A DNA stretch of 64,000 nucleotides from Monocercomonoides exilis (taxonomy: Eukaryota > Preaxostyla > Oxymonadida > Polymastigidae): contig LSRY02000011.1 of the NCBI GenBank assembly GCA_001643675.2, forward strand, positions 248,001 through 312,000, read 5' to 3'. The notes under the pieces were generated by a model. It was not told the origin of the DNA, did not search any database, and saw only the letters and a program-made list of their open reading frames with translations. Below are positions 1 to 12,225 of the stretch, in pieces (positions within the stretch are counted from its first letter, which is position 1; every line of letters starts with the position of its first letter). A program made the position numbers and the translations under genes.

Positions 1-2941
<2,941 letters not shown>

Positions 2942-3121
2942 CATCTATCGTACAAATAAATTTTTTCGTTTCATATATTATATTTATCTTTCCTTTTTTT
3001 TTAAAATAAGATTTTTTTTGATTGCATTTTATTTGAAATTTTGGGAATTTTGATTAATGTGAATAAATATTATTTATGGGTAAAAAATTCTGTTTGACAT
3101 TTGCTTCATAACGTTTAAAAA

Positions 3122-4666
3122 ATGCATTCAATATTGAGCATATTCTCGTTGTTATTTGTAAGTTCTTTTGCAAACGAAGTGATTCTTTATGTTTCTCCTG
3201 ATGGGAATGATTATGAAAATTGTGGAGAGGAAAATGATCCGTGCAAAAGTGTATTATTCACAACTAATAAAGTACCCAAAAATTATCTTGCGAAAATATC
3301 TCTAATTGAAGCCAATTATTATGAAGATCAGATTTTATTAGAAGATGCTTATTTTGTCTATACTTCGGTTACAACTAAATATTGTTTTCCTTCAATTACC
3401 AACAGCAACCCAAATGTTGAATACTTATTTACAATACATAATGCTGACTGCAACGTTTCTCGTTTAAGTGTCAATGCAACTTGGTCGGGAAATGATCAAC
3501 CAAGATTATTTTCGTGCACAAACTCTTCTTTGATATTGGAATATGCAATCGTTTCTGTTCAAAGTTCTGATTATAAATTGGAATATTCTACATACAGCTC
3601 ATTGATAGACCTGACTAATACAACCTTTTATACTATTTGTACAAATCTTATGACAACGTTGAAACAATCTGATATAACGCAATACGATGAAAGCTCCACG
3701 TGTTTGTGGTCAACGGGATATATAAATATGGTTGAAACCAATGCGACTTTTATCAATTCTACGATTTCGAATTATAATTTTGGTGGAATTAATGCTGCAA
3801 GTAGTTGTATTCAATTTAATGGATTTTTTTTCAATCAACAAAGCTTATTCCCAAAATATCCTACGCTTTTACGTACGTTAACTGGAACAAATACAAAGAT
3901 TTCAGGAAGTAACGTTAGCACAAGTTCGAAGGCTGGAAACGTTGTGAATTTGTTATTTAATTTGGATAGTAATTGTGTGACGGATGATTTATTACATGAT
4001 AATATGACTGCACTATATGGAACCGCACATTTAGAAAGAGTTGACTGCGCAATGGTGAAATCTGAAGACTATCAAGAAAAATTAAAATTAGATATTTCTG
4101 GTTCAGGTATTCTTCCATGTAAAATGGAAGCTTATCTTATCTATGACAATTTCACCGCTCACACTCAAAAAATTACTTCAATTGAAAGCTCTGAAAAGGC
4201 TTCAGTCATTGTGGATGATGAGAAATTTGGGCATGAATACAAAAAGTTCGTTGTTGTTTTAATTACACCGGGATGGAATGGTTCAAAACAGTATTCAAAT
4301 GGTATATTTATTGATTTGGGAGCTGAAGGTCCGTATGAAAATGGGACTATTATCGATGATGCACAGAACACAACCAAGCGCGACCCACCTCAAAATACAA
4401 CTGATACCTCCAAAAACGTCACGGAGGAGAGTAGCTCTCCTTCTAAAGCAAGAGGCACAAGCCAAATGACAATTATGATTATTGTTAGTGCATGTGTACT
4501 TGTAGTCGGTATGATCTGCAGTGCAGTTGTGGCTGCAATTGTTGTTGCAATCGTTTTCAAAAGAAGAAACAGGAGGAATGTTGCAAACGCACCTAGGAAC
4601 ATAAAATTGGATGCTGAAGCAAGTTCATTTGCTATTAATCTTTCTGATGAGCAAAAAGCTGTGTAA
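3122..4666 (+). CDS. Putative type I membrane surface glycoprotein, intronless
   Basis: 514 residues in a single exon. The first ~17 residues are hydrophobic and end near FANE, a likely signal peptide. The N-terminal region VSPDGNDYENCGEENDPCK resembles the start of Pmp-like or pectin-lyase-fold (right-handed beta-helix) surface proteins. The body is rich in N-x-S/T sequons (at least a dozen), as expected for secreted glycoproteins. A Ser/Thr/Pro-rich stalk (about residues 415-440) precedes a hydrophobic segment of about 30 residues (near 445-475), then the basic stop-transfer KRRNRR and a short cytoplasmic tail. The predicted topology is outside body, single membrane pass, inside tail. Function is unknown; adhesion or surface coat is inference. 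It is unusual among its neighbours in lacking both introns and Ser or Glu homopolymers. Confidence 0.72.
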   Translation: MHSILSIFSLLFVSSFANEVILYVSPDGNDYENCGEENDPCKSVLFTTNKVPKNYLAKISLIEANYYEDQILLEDAYFVYTSVTTKYCFPSITNSNPNVEYLFTIHNADCNVSRLSVNATWSGNDQPRLFSCTNSSLILEYAIVSVQSSDYKLEYSTYSSLIDLTNTTFYTICTNLMTTLKQSDITQYDESSTCLWSTGYINMVETNATFINSTISNYNFGGINAASSCIQFNGFFFNQQSLFPKYPTLLRTLTGTNTKISGSNVSTSSKAGNVVNLLFNLDSNCVTDDLLHDNMTALYGTAHLERVDCAMVKSEDYQEKLKLDISGSGILPCKMEAYLIYDNFTAHTQKITSIESSEKASVIVDDEKFGHEYKKFVVVLITPGWNGSKQYSNGIFIDLGAEGPYENGTIIDDAQNTTKRDPPQNTTDTSKNVTEESSSPSKARGTSQMTIMIIVSACVLVVGMICSAVVAAIVVAIVFKRRNRRNVANAPRNIKLDAEASSFAINLSDEQKAV

Positions 4667-5405
4667 TAATGAGATCACTGTATATTTTTATAGTTATGAG
4701 GTCACTTTGTTGCAAATGTTAATGTTACAAAGTGAAATAATAATATGAGATTTTTGTGAATGTTGTATGTTTTATAGCGAGAGCAACCTCAAGATGAGAG
4801 ATGCTTTCCTTCAATATTATATTTTTTACGTTTTATTTGTTTCGAGTGATGAATATGTATTTTTGTTATTTTTTTTTCCTCATTTTCATTTGAACGTTTC
4901 TGTTATGTATTAAAATTCTGTGAGCAAAATATCAGTGGGAAATTCTTTTTTAAGTGACCAAAGTTCTGAAAAATCTTTCAGAGAATAATGGTTAAATTCA
5001 ATTGGAAAGAGTTGGAAAAATACTTTAAATTTTTTAATGATTCCGAAAAATAACTGTTATTAATCCATTGGATATCATTTATTGATTAAATAGGGATAAT
5101 GTGTAATGATAAATAGTCATAAGAGAAGCAATGTGTCTGAAAACTGCATATCATAAATAATCCAAAGCGAAATGATAAAAACTTACTCATACAAACAGCA
5201 CCCCATTCAACTGAATAGTTCTCTTTACTCTTCACTCACTAAAACAAACTAAAAACATAAAACTTGCTTCTTTTTGTTCTCTTTGTGCATCTTCATTCTT
5301 GAATAACACAAAAATTTAACAAAACATATCCAAAACATTTTCCTGCTTCAAATTCGCCTCCTCTTCACTTTCTTCTTCCACCACTCGCTCTCATTTTTTG
5401 ATTCT
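4667..5405. other. Intergenic, convergent 3' ends
   Basis: AT-rich sequence between the surface-protein stop and the V-ATPase stop on the other strand. It should hold both 3' UTRs. I see no RNA gene, repeat or open frame of note. Confidence 0.6.
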
Positions 5406-8400
5406 TTATGCGAGCTTCTCCTTCTCGTTGCTCTCGAAGTCGAGGTTGTTCCTTTCTTCCTCATCAATCAATTCTTTGAAACTCAATGGCTCAAAGTCTC
5501 TTCCAGTTGCCTTGTAAAACTTGTTCTGCAGCTCCACCCAGTGCAACCTCAGGCAATGCAAAAAGGCTGACAGACCTTCCATCGCCAGCAGAATACCAAT
5601 CGTCGCCACCAGCCACACCGCCACACCCAGCGCTGCTCCGAAGAAGCCAGCAATTTCGCCTGCTTTGATCATTCCGTAGTCGAAGAAGACCTCCGCCAGC
5701 TGTCCGTGTGCCAGTGAAAGCGCCCAGAGACGGAGGTAGGAGGCTGTGTTACTCACGCACGAGAGAGAGAACTCGATGGTCTCAATCATCTGGTGCACAC
5801 ACATCTCGCCAATGTTGAACTCTTCCTCTTCGTCATCGTCTTCGCCTTCTGCTGCACGTGAGGCTGCTGCAGATGATCCAATCGAAGACGAAGATGATGC
5901 ACTCTGCGACACTTCGTTTGTGGCTGCTGTTGAAGAAGCAGAAGCAGAAGCAGACAAGTTGCCTGGCTTCGCTCCATCAAGCGATTCGTATCCGCCAGAA
6001 GCTGCTTGTGCCTTCTTTGCTTTGCCTTCTTTGATGTGCTGATAGATCAAAATGGCTGGCTTGGGAATGAGCATCCATGGAATGGAGATCACAATCAACA
6101 GAAGCAGGAACCGCTGCACCTGGTCTTGTCCTGGATAGAGCTTCTCATTTGGCGGAATGTCTTCGTTGAAGGCGAGAAACATGTTGATCATCGTTCGGAT
6201 GAGCATAGGAGCAGTCTGCGGGTCCTTCGCAAACAGCCACTTGTAGATGATCATGAAGTCCATGTATCCGAACATGGCTGTCATCAGAATGATCTGAGGG
6301 ATAAACTCACAATACAAGTTGACTTTGTTCTTGAAATACACATCGTTTGCACCTTTGAAGAGGATTCCCACAATCATGTGTGCGACGCCAATGATGACAG
6401 ACAGTTTCATCTTGATTGAATTAGAGAAGATCAGATTGTTTGTGCATTGACGCCAAATCTGATAAAAAGATAAAAATATATTTGGGTATGGTTCAAGATA
6501 AATATGGAAAAAAAAATATTTTTCCAAAATTAAAGATTTATTATAATAATAGGCAAATAACACACTGGATCGAATCCTAAGAAGTATGTGTATTTCTTCT
6601 GGCAGACGTTCGTTTCTGGGTCGCAGTCGTACGAAGAGCCGAAGAAGTTCATTGAGAGCGAGAAGCATTCGTTGTACATCAGCCCTGTGAAGACTGCCCA
6701 GAGGCCCATAAACACAAGCATGTACCGCCCGACATAGAGATACTCAACCAGATCGTTCATTCCCTTCCCCATTTTCTTTTCAAATAGCACAAAGAACAGC
6801 CCCACCAGAAACAGGAGGATGCCATGGCCAAAGTCCCCAAACATAATTGCAAACAGGAACGGGAACGTGACAAATGTGATCATTCCTGGATTCACCTCGC
6901 GGTAGTCGGCTGTTCCGTACGCATTCACAATCGCCTGGAACGCCTGTGTCACTTTTGTTGTCCGGATGAATGTGGGCGGAGGACGTGAGCGTCTCTTTCG
7001 CATCTCTCTCCGCTTTCGCTCAGCAACAGCTGCATCCAAATGTGCAATGGCAAGAGGCCTTTCGTCTTCTTCTCCATCGACCATTGGCGCAACCACTGTC
7101 ACTTCATCTCCTTCTGTCAGCCCAACAGGCACTGTGTTCTCAACATCTACCATCTTCCCATTCTCTGCATGGGACTTGATGATGTGGGCAATGGATGGCA
7201 CTGACGACGACGATGCAATAGAAGCTCTGTGAAGAGCATCCTGCAGATCAGACAAGGAGCGTGTAGGAACCCATCCTTCGCCGACAAGGCATTTGGAGAT
7301 GGTGTCATTAGAGAATTTGTTCAGTGTGTGGAAGAGCTGCTTCTCGCTGATCACAAACGCTGTCCACTGATTCAAGTCGCGACGGATGTGGTCGAGTAAT
7401 TCGTTCAGTGTGGCTTCTGTTTTGTTGATCACAGTTTTGATATCAGCCAGACGTGCTTCGATTTCTGTCAGCATCGCTTCTCTTTCAGCCTCACTCTCTC
7501 TGATTGTGTACACAGACGCAGAAAGAGATTCAGCAATTCGGATAATCCTGTTTCTTGTGAATTCTCCACTGAAGAATACAACAAACACTTCCTTGTCAAT
7601 TGGATTGCTCTAATAAAGAAAAGTACCACAAATAAACAATTTTTTTATGATAATAATAATAAGTAACAACAAACAGAGCTTGCGTCGAGAGTTTTCTCTT
7701 CAATTGGGACTGTATTGACAAAAACGTTTCCTCTTGTAACAACATAGCACATCCTTTGGAATGTTTCGATCTTTGTTTTTGGAATAACTCCAGCGATAAA
7801 GCTACGTTAAAAAAAGAAAGAAAGAAAAATTAATTATTTTGTGTATTGAAATTATGCAAACCCTATTTTAACATTCATAGCAGAACTACTTGTTGATTGG
7901 TAGGCCAGTGGTTGTTTGTCTGTTTCAAGAATAGGTTGTTTATCGAAGAAGCCTGCTCCAAGTTTTAGCACATGTCTGAGTTCGATCAGTTCGTTTTCAT
8001 GTCGCTTAAATGCTTCCAGATTGATATTATGTTCACGAAGTTGAGTATCGATATCTTCAAATTGAGCTTCGAGATCAGAAAAAGAAAATTGCTGCAATGT
8101 CGAATCATCAACAACTTCAAGACGTGCGCGAACAACTTGAGCACGGAAATATCGCAGATGGCGCTGCATCTCATCACAACGTTTAATTTCTCCAATGAAC
8201 TCCCTTTTGTTTGAGTTCAGGGAGGGATTCATATCTTCAAAATGCACAATTCCAAGTTTTCCTAATTCGTGTATGGTTTGATATGCTAGAGTTGCAAAAT
8301 ATCAAACAAGAAAATTTGAACCAGTTTTCATGCAAATTACAAAAAGAAAACAAGTAACCTGCTTCTCTTGGAAACACAAATTGAAGATAATCCATTGGTT

Positions 8401-8464
8401 CGCTACGGAACATATGGATTTCTTGACCTGTGGTGTCCTTGAAGCGAGACATGAAATCAGACAT
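5406..8464 (-). CDS. ATP6V0A: V-type H+-ATPase V0 subunit a
   Basis: 917 residues from five exons: 8464-8359, 8285-7862, 7801-7675, 7609-6566 and 6458-5406 (TAA). It is the membrane stator/proton-path subunit that couples ATP hydrolysis to proton pumping into endosomes, lysosomes and Golgi. Family landmarks run in order: N-terminal MFRSEPMDYLQ, KIGFIAGVIPKTKI, TRGNVFVNT, TFPFLFAIMFGDFGHGI, NSIKMKLSVIIGVAHM, and YLRLWALSLAHGQLAE. The Arg of YLRLWALSLAH is the essential proton-path arginine known in yeast Vph1. An acidic and poly-Ser insertion lies between membrane segments (about 5813-6030 of the DNA). The start MSDFMSRF was chosen because it is the last Met upstream of homology with A at -3; an upstream ATG at 8488 is possible. 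Length is slightly above the usual 800-850 because of the insertion. Confidence 0.95.
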
Positions 8465-8521
8465 TTTCACAAAGATCAATACGCCCATTCATTTCTGTCA
8501 AAATTTTTATTTGTTCAGAAG
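8465..8521. promoter_or_regulatory. 57 bp bidirectional promoter region
   Basis: The V-ATPase subunit a start (8464, -) and the SNARE start (8522, +) face away from each other with only 57 bp between the two ATGs. Both promoters and 5' UTRs must overlap or lie partly in coding DNA. No TATA box is clear. Confidence 0.6.
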
Positions 8522-9679
8522 ATGAGCTCTGCTTATCAAAAGGCTGGAAATTCACCTTTGGACCAACGTCTTACAACAATACAGTTGCGTATAAAGGATC
8601 TATTGAACGATATACAGAATCTAAATTCGTTTGATTTTTGATAATTTTGAATAAGCTTTTAAAGAAGTAATACTTGAACGTACTTCTAAATTTCTTTAAT
8701 TGCAGTAAAAGTCCAAACATTGAAGAAGTTAAGCAATCAATAATGTCTAGGTTAAGGCAATATGGTTTGATATTTTTTTTCTTGAGATCAAAACTTAACG
8801 TTTCCGATTTTTTGAAAGAAACTGAATTAAGCAGACTCAGAGCAGATGTCAAAGGAAAAGGAAACTTACAAATGAGATTTGATCAAATTCAGCAATCATT
8901 TTCCTCGGCCCAGAAAGCATATGACAACAAGATCCAAATTCTGGCGAAGCGTGAAGCCAAAGGTGGAATGAATACAGCCATAAAATATGGAATGACACAG
9001 TATATATCGATATAATTTTTATAAAAAATTATTGATATATTTTTCCTAAAATATTTATTGCAGAGAAGAAATAGCTGCTCAAAAGGCACAGTATGATTTT
9101 TCTTTTCTTGAACAATTTTCCAGACTTTCAATTCAATAATGTTCTTAGACAGGAACAAGAAGCAATGATGCAGCAACAAGCTAATTATCAAGCATCTATA
9201 CTTGAAGATAGAGAAAAGCAGTTTAAAGAAATTCATGTTTGAAAAAATCTGTTTATTTGCATTCTTTTATATTAAAACATTATTAATTTGTAAAAAAATT
9301 TAACAGAGGGATATTGTTCTTGTTAGAGAAGCCACACAAGATATGAATCAAATGCTTAACGAGCAAACCGAACAACTTTGTTTGTTATTTTAAAAGTAAT
9401 TTTGTAATTGACTTTAAAATATGAATATTATTTATTTTAAAAAATGTTATTAATATACGATAAATGTTTTTAACAATGCCTGTTTAACTTATGCTAGTGC
9501 TTGCAAGTGATAATTCATACAAAGCATCGCAGAATGTTGAAGCTGGGGTGACTGAACTGAAAAAAGCTGACAAATACGATAGAAAGTCGAGAAGGAAGCT
9601 GTGCATTCTTCTTCTGATTGTTGTCTTGGTTGTTGTTGCAGTTGCCTTGATTGTCTTTTTCACAGTCAGGAAAAAGTAA
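8522..9679 (+). CDS. Qa-SNARE (syntaxin 7/12, Pep12-like)
   Basis: 238 residues from seven exons: 8522-8628, 8706-8764, 8819-8999, 9064-9090, 9149-9236, 9307-9379 and 9498-9679 (TAA). All phases close, including a 27 bp exon and a 54 bp intron. The N-terminal half (SPLDQRLTTIQLRIKDLLND onward) is helical like the Habc bundle of endosomal syntaxins. The SNARE helix runs through RDIVLVREATQDMNQML and NEQTEQL, where the Q of NEQ is the likely zero-layer glutamine, to SQNVEAGVTELKKADKYDRK. A C-terminal membrane anchor (CILLLIVVLVVVAVALIVFF) ends in VRKK. Syntaxins of this group drive endosome and lysosome fusion. Its divergent neighbour is V-ATPase subunit a, another endolysosomal protein. Confidence 0.88.
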
Positions 9680-10574
9680 ATAATATAATTCCAATTCTGA
9701 GTGTTTCATTGTTTTCAGTAGTTTTTTTACATTTGCGTTCATTGTTTATTACTATATCATCTGTTTTCATTAACTGCCATATCTTTATCTTTGCAACTCT
9801 TCTGTCTCACTTCATAATTCTCTCCCACACAAAATGACTATCTGTCGTTGGTGTTGGAGTTTATGTGTTCCTCTGATTTCTTCACATTTAAAGAAGTTTT
9901 TTTTATCTTATTATAATCACTCTTTTTAATATTTAATTTTCAACTTTCTTCTTTGTTTTGAGATTTCATTGTATAAATTGAAACAAAACTTGAATGAATC
10001 ATAACAATACAAGGCATTTTTTAATTGTTAATCAGTGGTAGCTTGTATTAAGCAAGGAAACTTTATAATGATAATAAACTATGTGCAAAATGATATCATA
10101 GACACACTTTTAGTCGATGTGATAAACTAACAAATGGGATGTTATTTTTTGCTTTATGAATTTTGTTCCGCTCAATTTATTCTTTTATTTTTCTCAATTT
10201 TATTCATTTTCTTCATTGTTATTAATGGGAATGAAAGACTTGTAATGATTCAATGTGGAATCAATTTTTATCTAACAGTTGTTTTTTTTCAAAAAATCCA
10301 AAAAATTTTCCCTTTTTGTTTCTTTAAAAAGAATAAAATAAAGAATAATTTATATATTTTCCTTATTTTATTTCTATTGATTTATTCTGATTCTTTTTGT
10401 TAATAACATGGGGAAAAGTACAAACTTTCAAGCTTTTTGTGCACAAAGCATGAAAAAATTGATTCACTTATAACATTATTTAACTTTCAGAGATTTCAAA
10501 ATAAATTTGATTTTCGTATCCGTATATTAACGTAATTGATATAATAATATTGTGTTTTGTGATATCAAACGTTT

Positions 10575-10690
10575 TTCAAAAAATGAACCCATTTTTTTCG
10601 AATTTTTGGATCACAAAAAGTTCATCTGATGTGCATGATTTTTCAATGAAAATGCCTGAAGTTTAATATTTTTCTTCTCATTATTATTGC
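10575..10690 (+). repeat. Dispersed repeat, partner of 47527-47640
   Basis: The segment beginning AAAAAATGAACCCATTTTTT and ending near TTTAATATTTTTCTTCTCAT aligns by eye, with the same order of blocks, to sequence at about 47527-47640 (AAAATGAACTCATTTTATTT and TTTCATATTTTTCTTCATTT). Identity is moderate and both copies are AT-rich, so an alignment score against shuffled sequence is needed. Confidence 0.45.
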
Positions 10691-10846
10691 AAAATTTTTT
10701 GACGAATTTCTCTTTTGATTGTTGATTCGTTACAAAAAATATGAACAAAAAAGTTCATTTCATTCGAATAAAAATAAGGATTCATAACAATACTCACCAA
10801 AGTTAATGATACCTGTTTATTCAATATGAAAATCTTATTTTTTTAG

Positions 10847-11300
10847 AAAACAGTATATATTTTCGAAAGATATCATTTATAGTCACTTTCCAAATAGGCA
10901 GACGCTTTCTAAATGACCGGACAGTGCCCTTTTCTCAGCAGCTAATGATTGTTGAATTAAGAGCTTTTCCCACATCGCTTGTCAGGTGAATATAAGTACA
11001 TGCAGTTTGCCAAGAATGAAGAATTCTTGTGCATTCATTTTTTCAAAATTAATTTTGTTTTTCGGAGAATTTCGGAAAAACTAATTACTCCGTGTTTCTC
11101 TGATAAACAAAATTAATTTTGAAAAAATGAATGCACAAGAATTCTTCATTCTTGGCAAACTGCATGTACTTATATTCACCTGACAAGCGATGTGGGAAAA
11201 GCTCTTAATTCAACAATCATTAGCTGCTGAGAAAAGGGCACTGTCCGGCCATTTAGAAAGCGTCTGCCTATTTGGAAAGTGACTATATACTGTTTTTTGT
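10847..11300. mobile_element. Foldback (MITE-like) element with 182 bp near-perfect inverted arms
   Basis: 10879-11060 and 11105-11286 are reverse complements over 182 bp. I see one mismatch (10916 with 11249) and no indels, with a 44 nt spacer at 11061-11104. Outside the arms the symmetry resumes with AAACAGTATATA at about 10848-10859 and its complement at 11284-11294, but the left side has about 20 extra bases (about 10859-10878). There is no open frame for a transposase, so it would be non-autonomous. A TATA-type target duplication is possible but not resolved. Alternatives are a structured RNA gene or a recent palindromic rearrangement. Confidence 0.75.
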
Positions 11301-11489
11301 TATGTTTTAAAAATTGACACATTTTAAATCCGAATTTTTTATCTCAAGTCGAAGTAAAAATTATGAAATTTTTGAAAAGGAAAATTCAATAGAAAGAGAA
11401 ATGCATATTCATGAAATTGAATGTTGATTCTAATCATGAACATAAGATTCAAAATATTCTTTGAAAGAATATTGTATGTGTTGATAAAG

Positions 11490-11860
11490 GTGTATTCTTT
11501 CAATAACTCTGGACAGTGTCGTTATCACAACAACTGTTGATCATTTAAATTATATGATTTTTTCTATTATTTCATCAATGAATCCAAACTTATATGAATT
11601 GTTTAATCTTTCATCCAACAAAAGAAAAAAAAATTCAATAAAGAATATATATTATATTCATAGAAACACAAAGTGTCATGCTTCACAGGAAATTGAAAAT
11701 GTTTTTTCAAATGTCTAATTTGCATGATGTTTCATTACTGTTTGCAACAGAAGTTTGTGTTTATTAAGGGAATAACAGAGTTATTTGTCAAAAAAATGAA
11801 ACTTTCAATGGTCGTTGCGATAATGTCACTGTCCACAGTTTTCAAAAGTATCTGCCATTA
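11490..11860. mobile_element. Degenerate relative of the 10847-11300 foldback element
   Basis: The left piece (about 11495-11545, with CTCTGGACAGTG and then TCACAACA) and the right piece (about 11810-11865, with CACTGTCCACAG and TATCTGCC) are inverted relative to each other. Each resembles the sub-terminal arm of the intact element (CCGGACAGTG, CTCAGCAGC, GGCAGACGCTTTC). The middle is diverged. This suggests an older insertion of the same family. Confidence 0.55.
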
Positions 11861-12225
11861 TTAACACTAATTTTATAAATGAAATGACAGATTATTTGCA
11901 CAAACAGAATGAAAATTTAAACTCAAATCAATTTTGAAAAAAGAATAATTTCTATAAATCATGATTATTTCACTTATTTTTATTGTATTTATCATATTCA
12001 TTGATAAGCCAATTTAGAACTAAATTGAGTGGTTGCAATTAATTGTAATTTTCTTGATGATTTTGAATTAAAATAACTCAAAAAATATTCAAAATAAAAA
12101 TGGATTTCAATTATATTCTATTTTATCATTTGCAAATACTGCAAATAACGCAAAAAATTCTATCAAAATTTGTAGAATATTATTTAGAATTTAATGAATT
12201 GTTTCTATTCATTTTTTTAACAATT

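Larger units (their letters stand above)
9680..12225. other. 2.5 kb gene-free AT-rich region with foldback repeats
   Basis: No open frame here has plausible coding composition; the 90-codon frame at 10134 is T-rich, low in complexity and lacks splice logic. The region carries the hairpin at 10847-11300, its degenerate relative at about 11490-11860 and a dispersed repeat at about 10575-10690, each listed separately. Confidence 0.65.

Noticed and set aside
8764-8820. A 13 bp micro-exon at about 8788-8800 in the syntaxin gene
   Set aside because: It would break the frame; a single 54 bp intron closes phase and keeps the helix.
10134-10403. 90-codon Phe/Leu-rich frame
   Set aside because: T-rich random composition in a gene desert.
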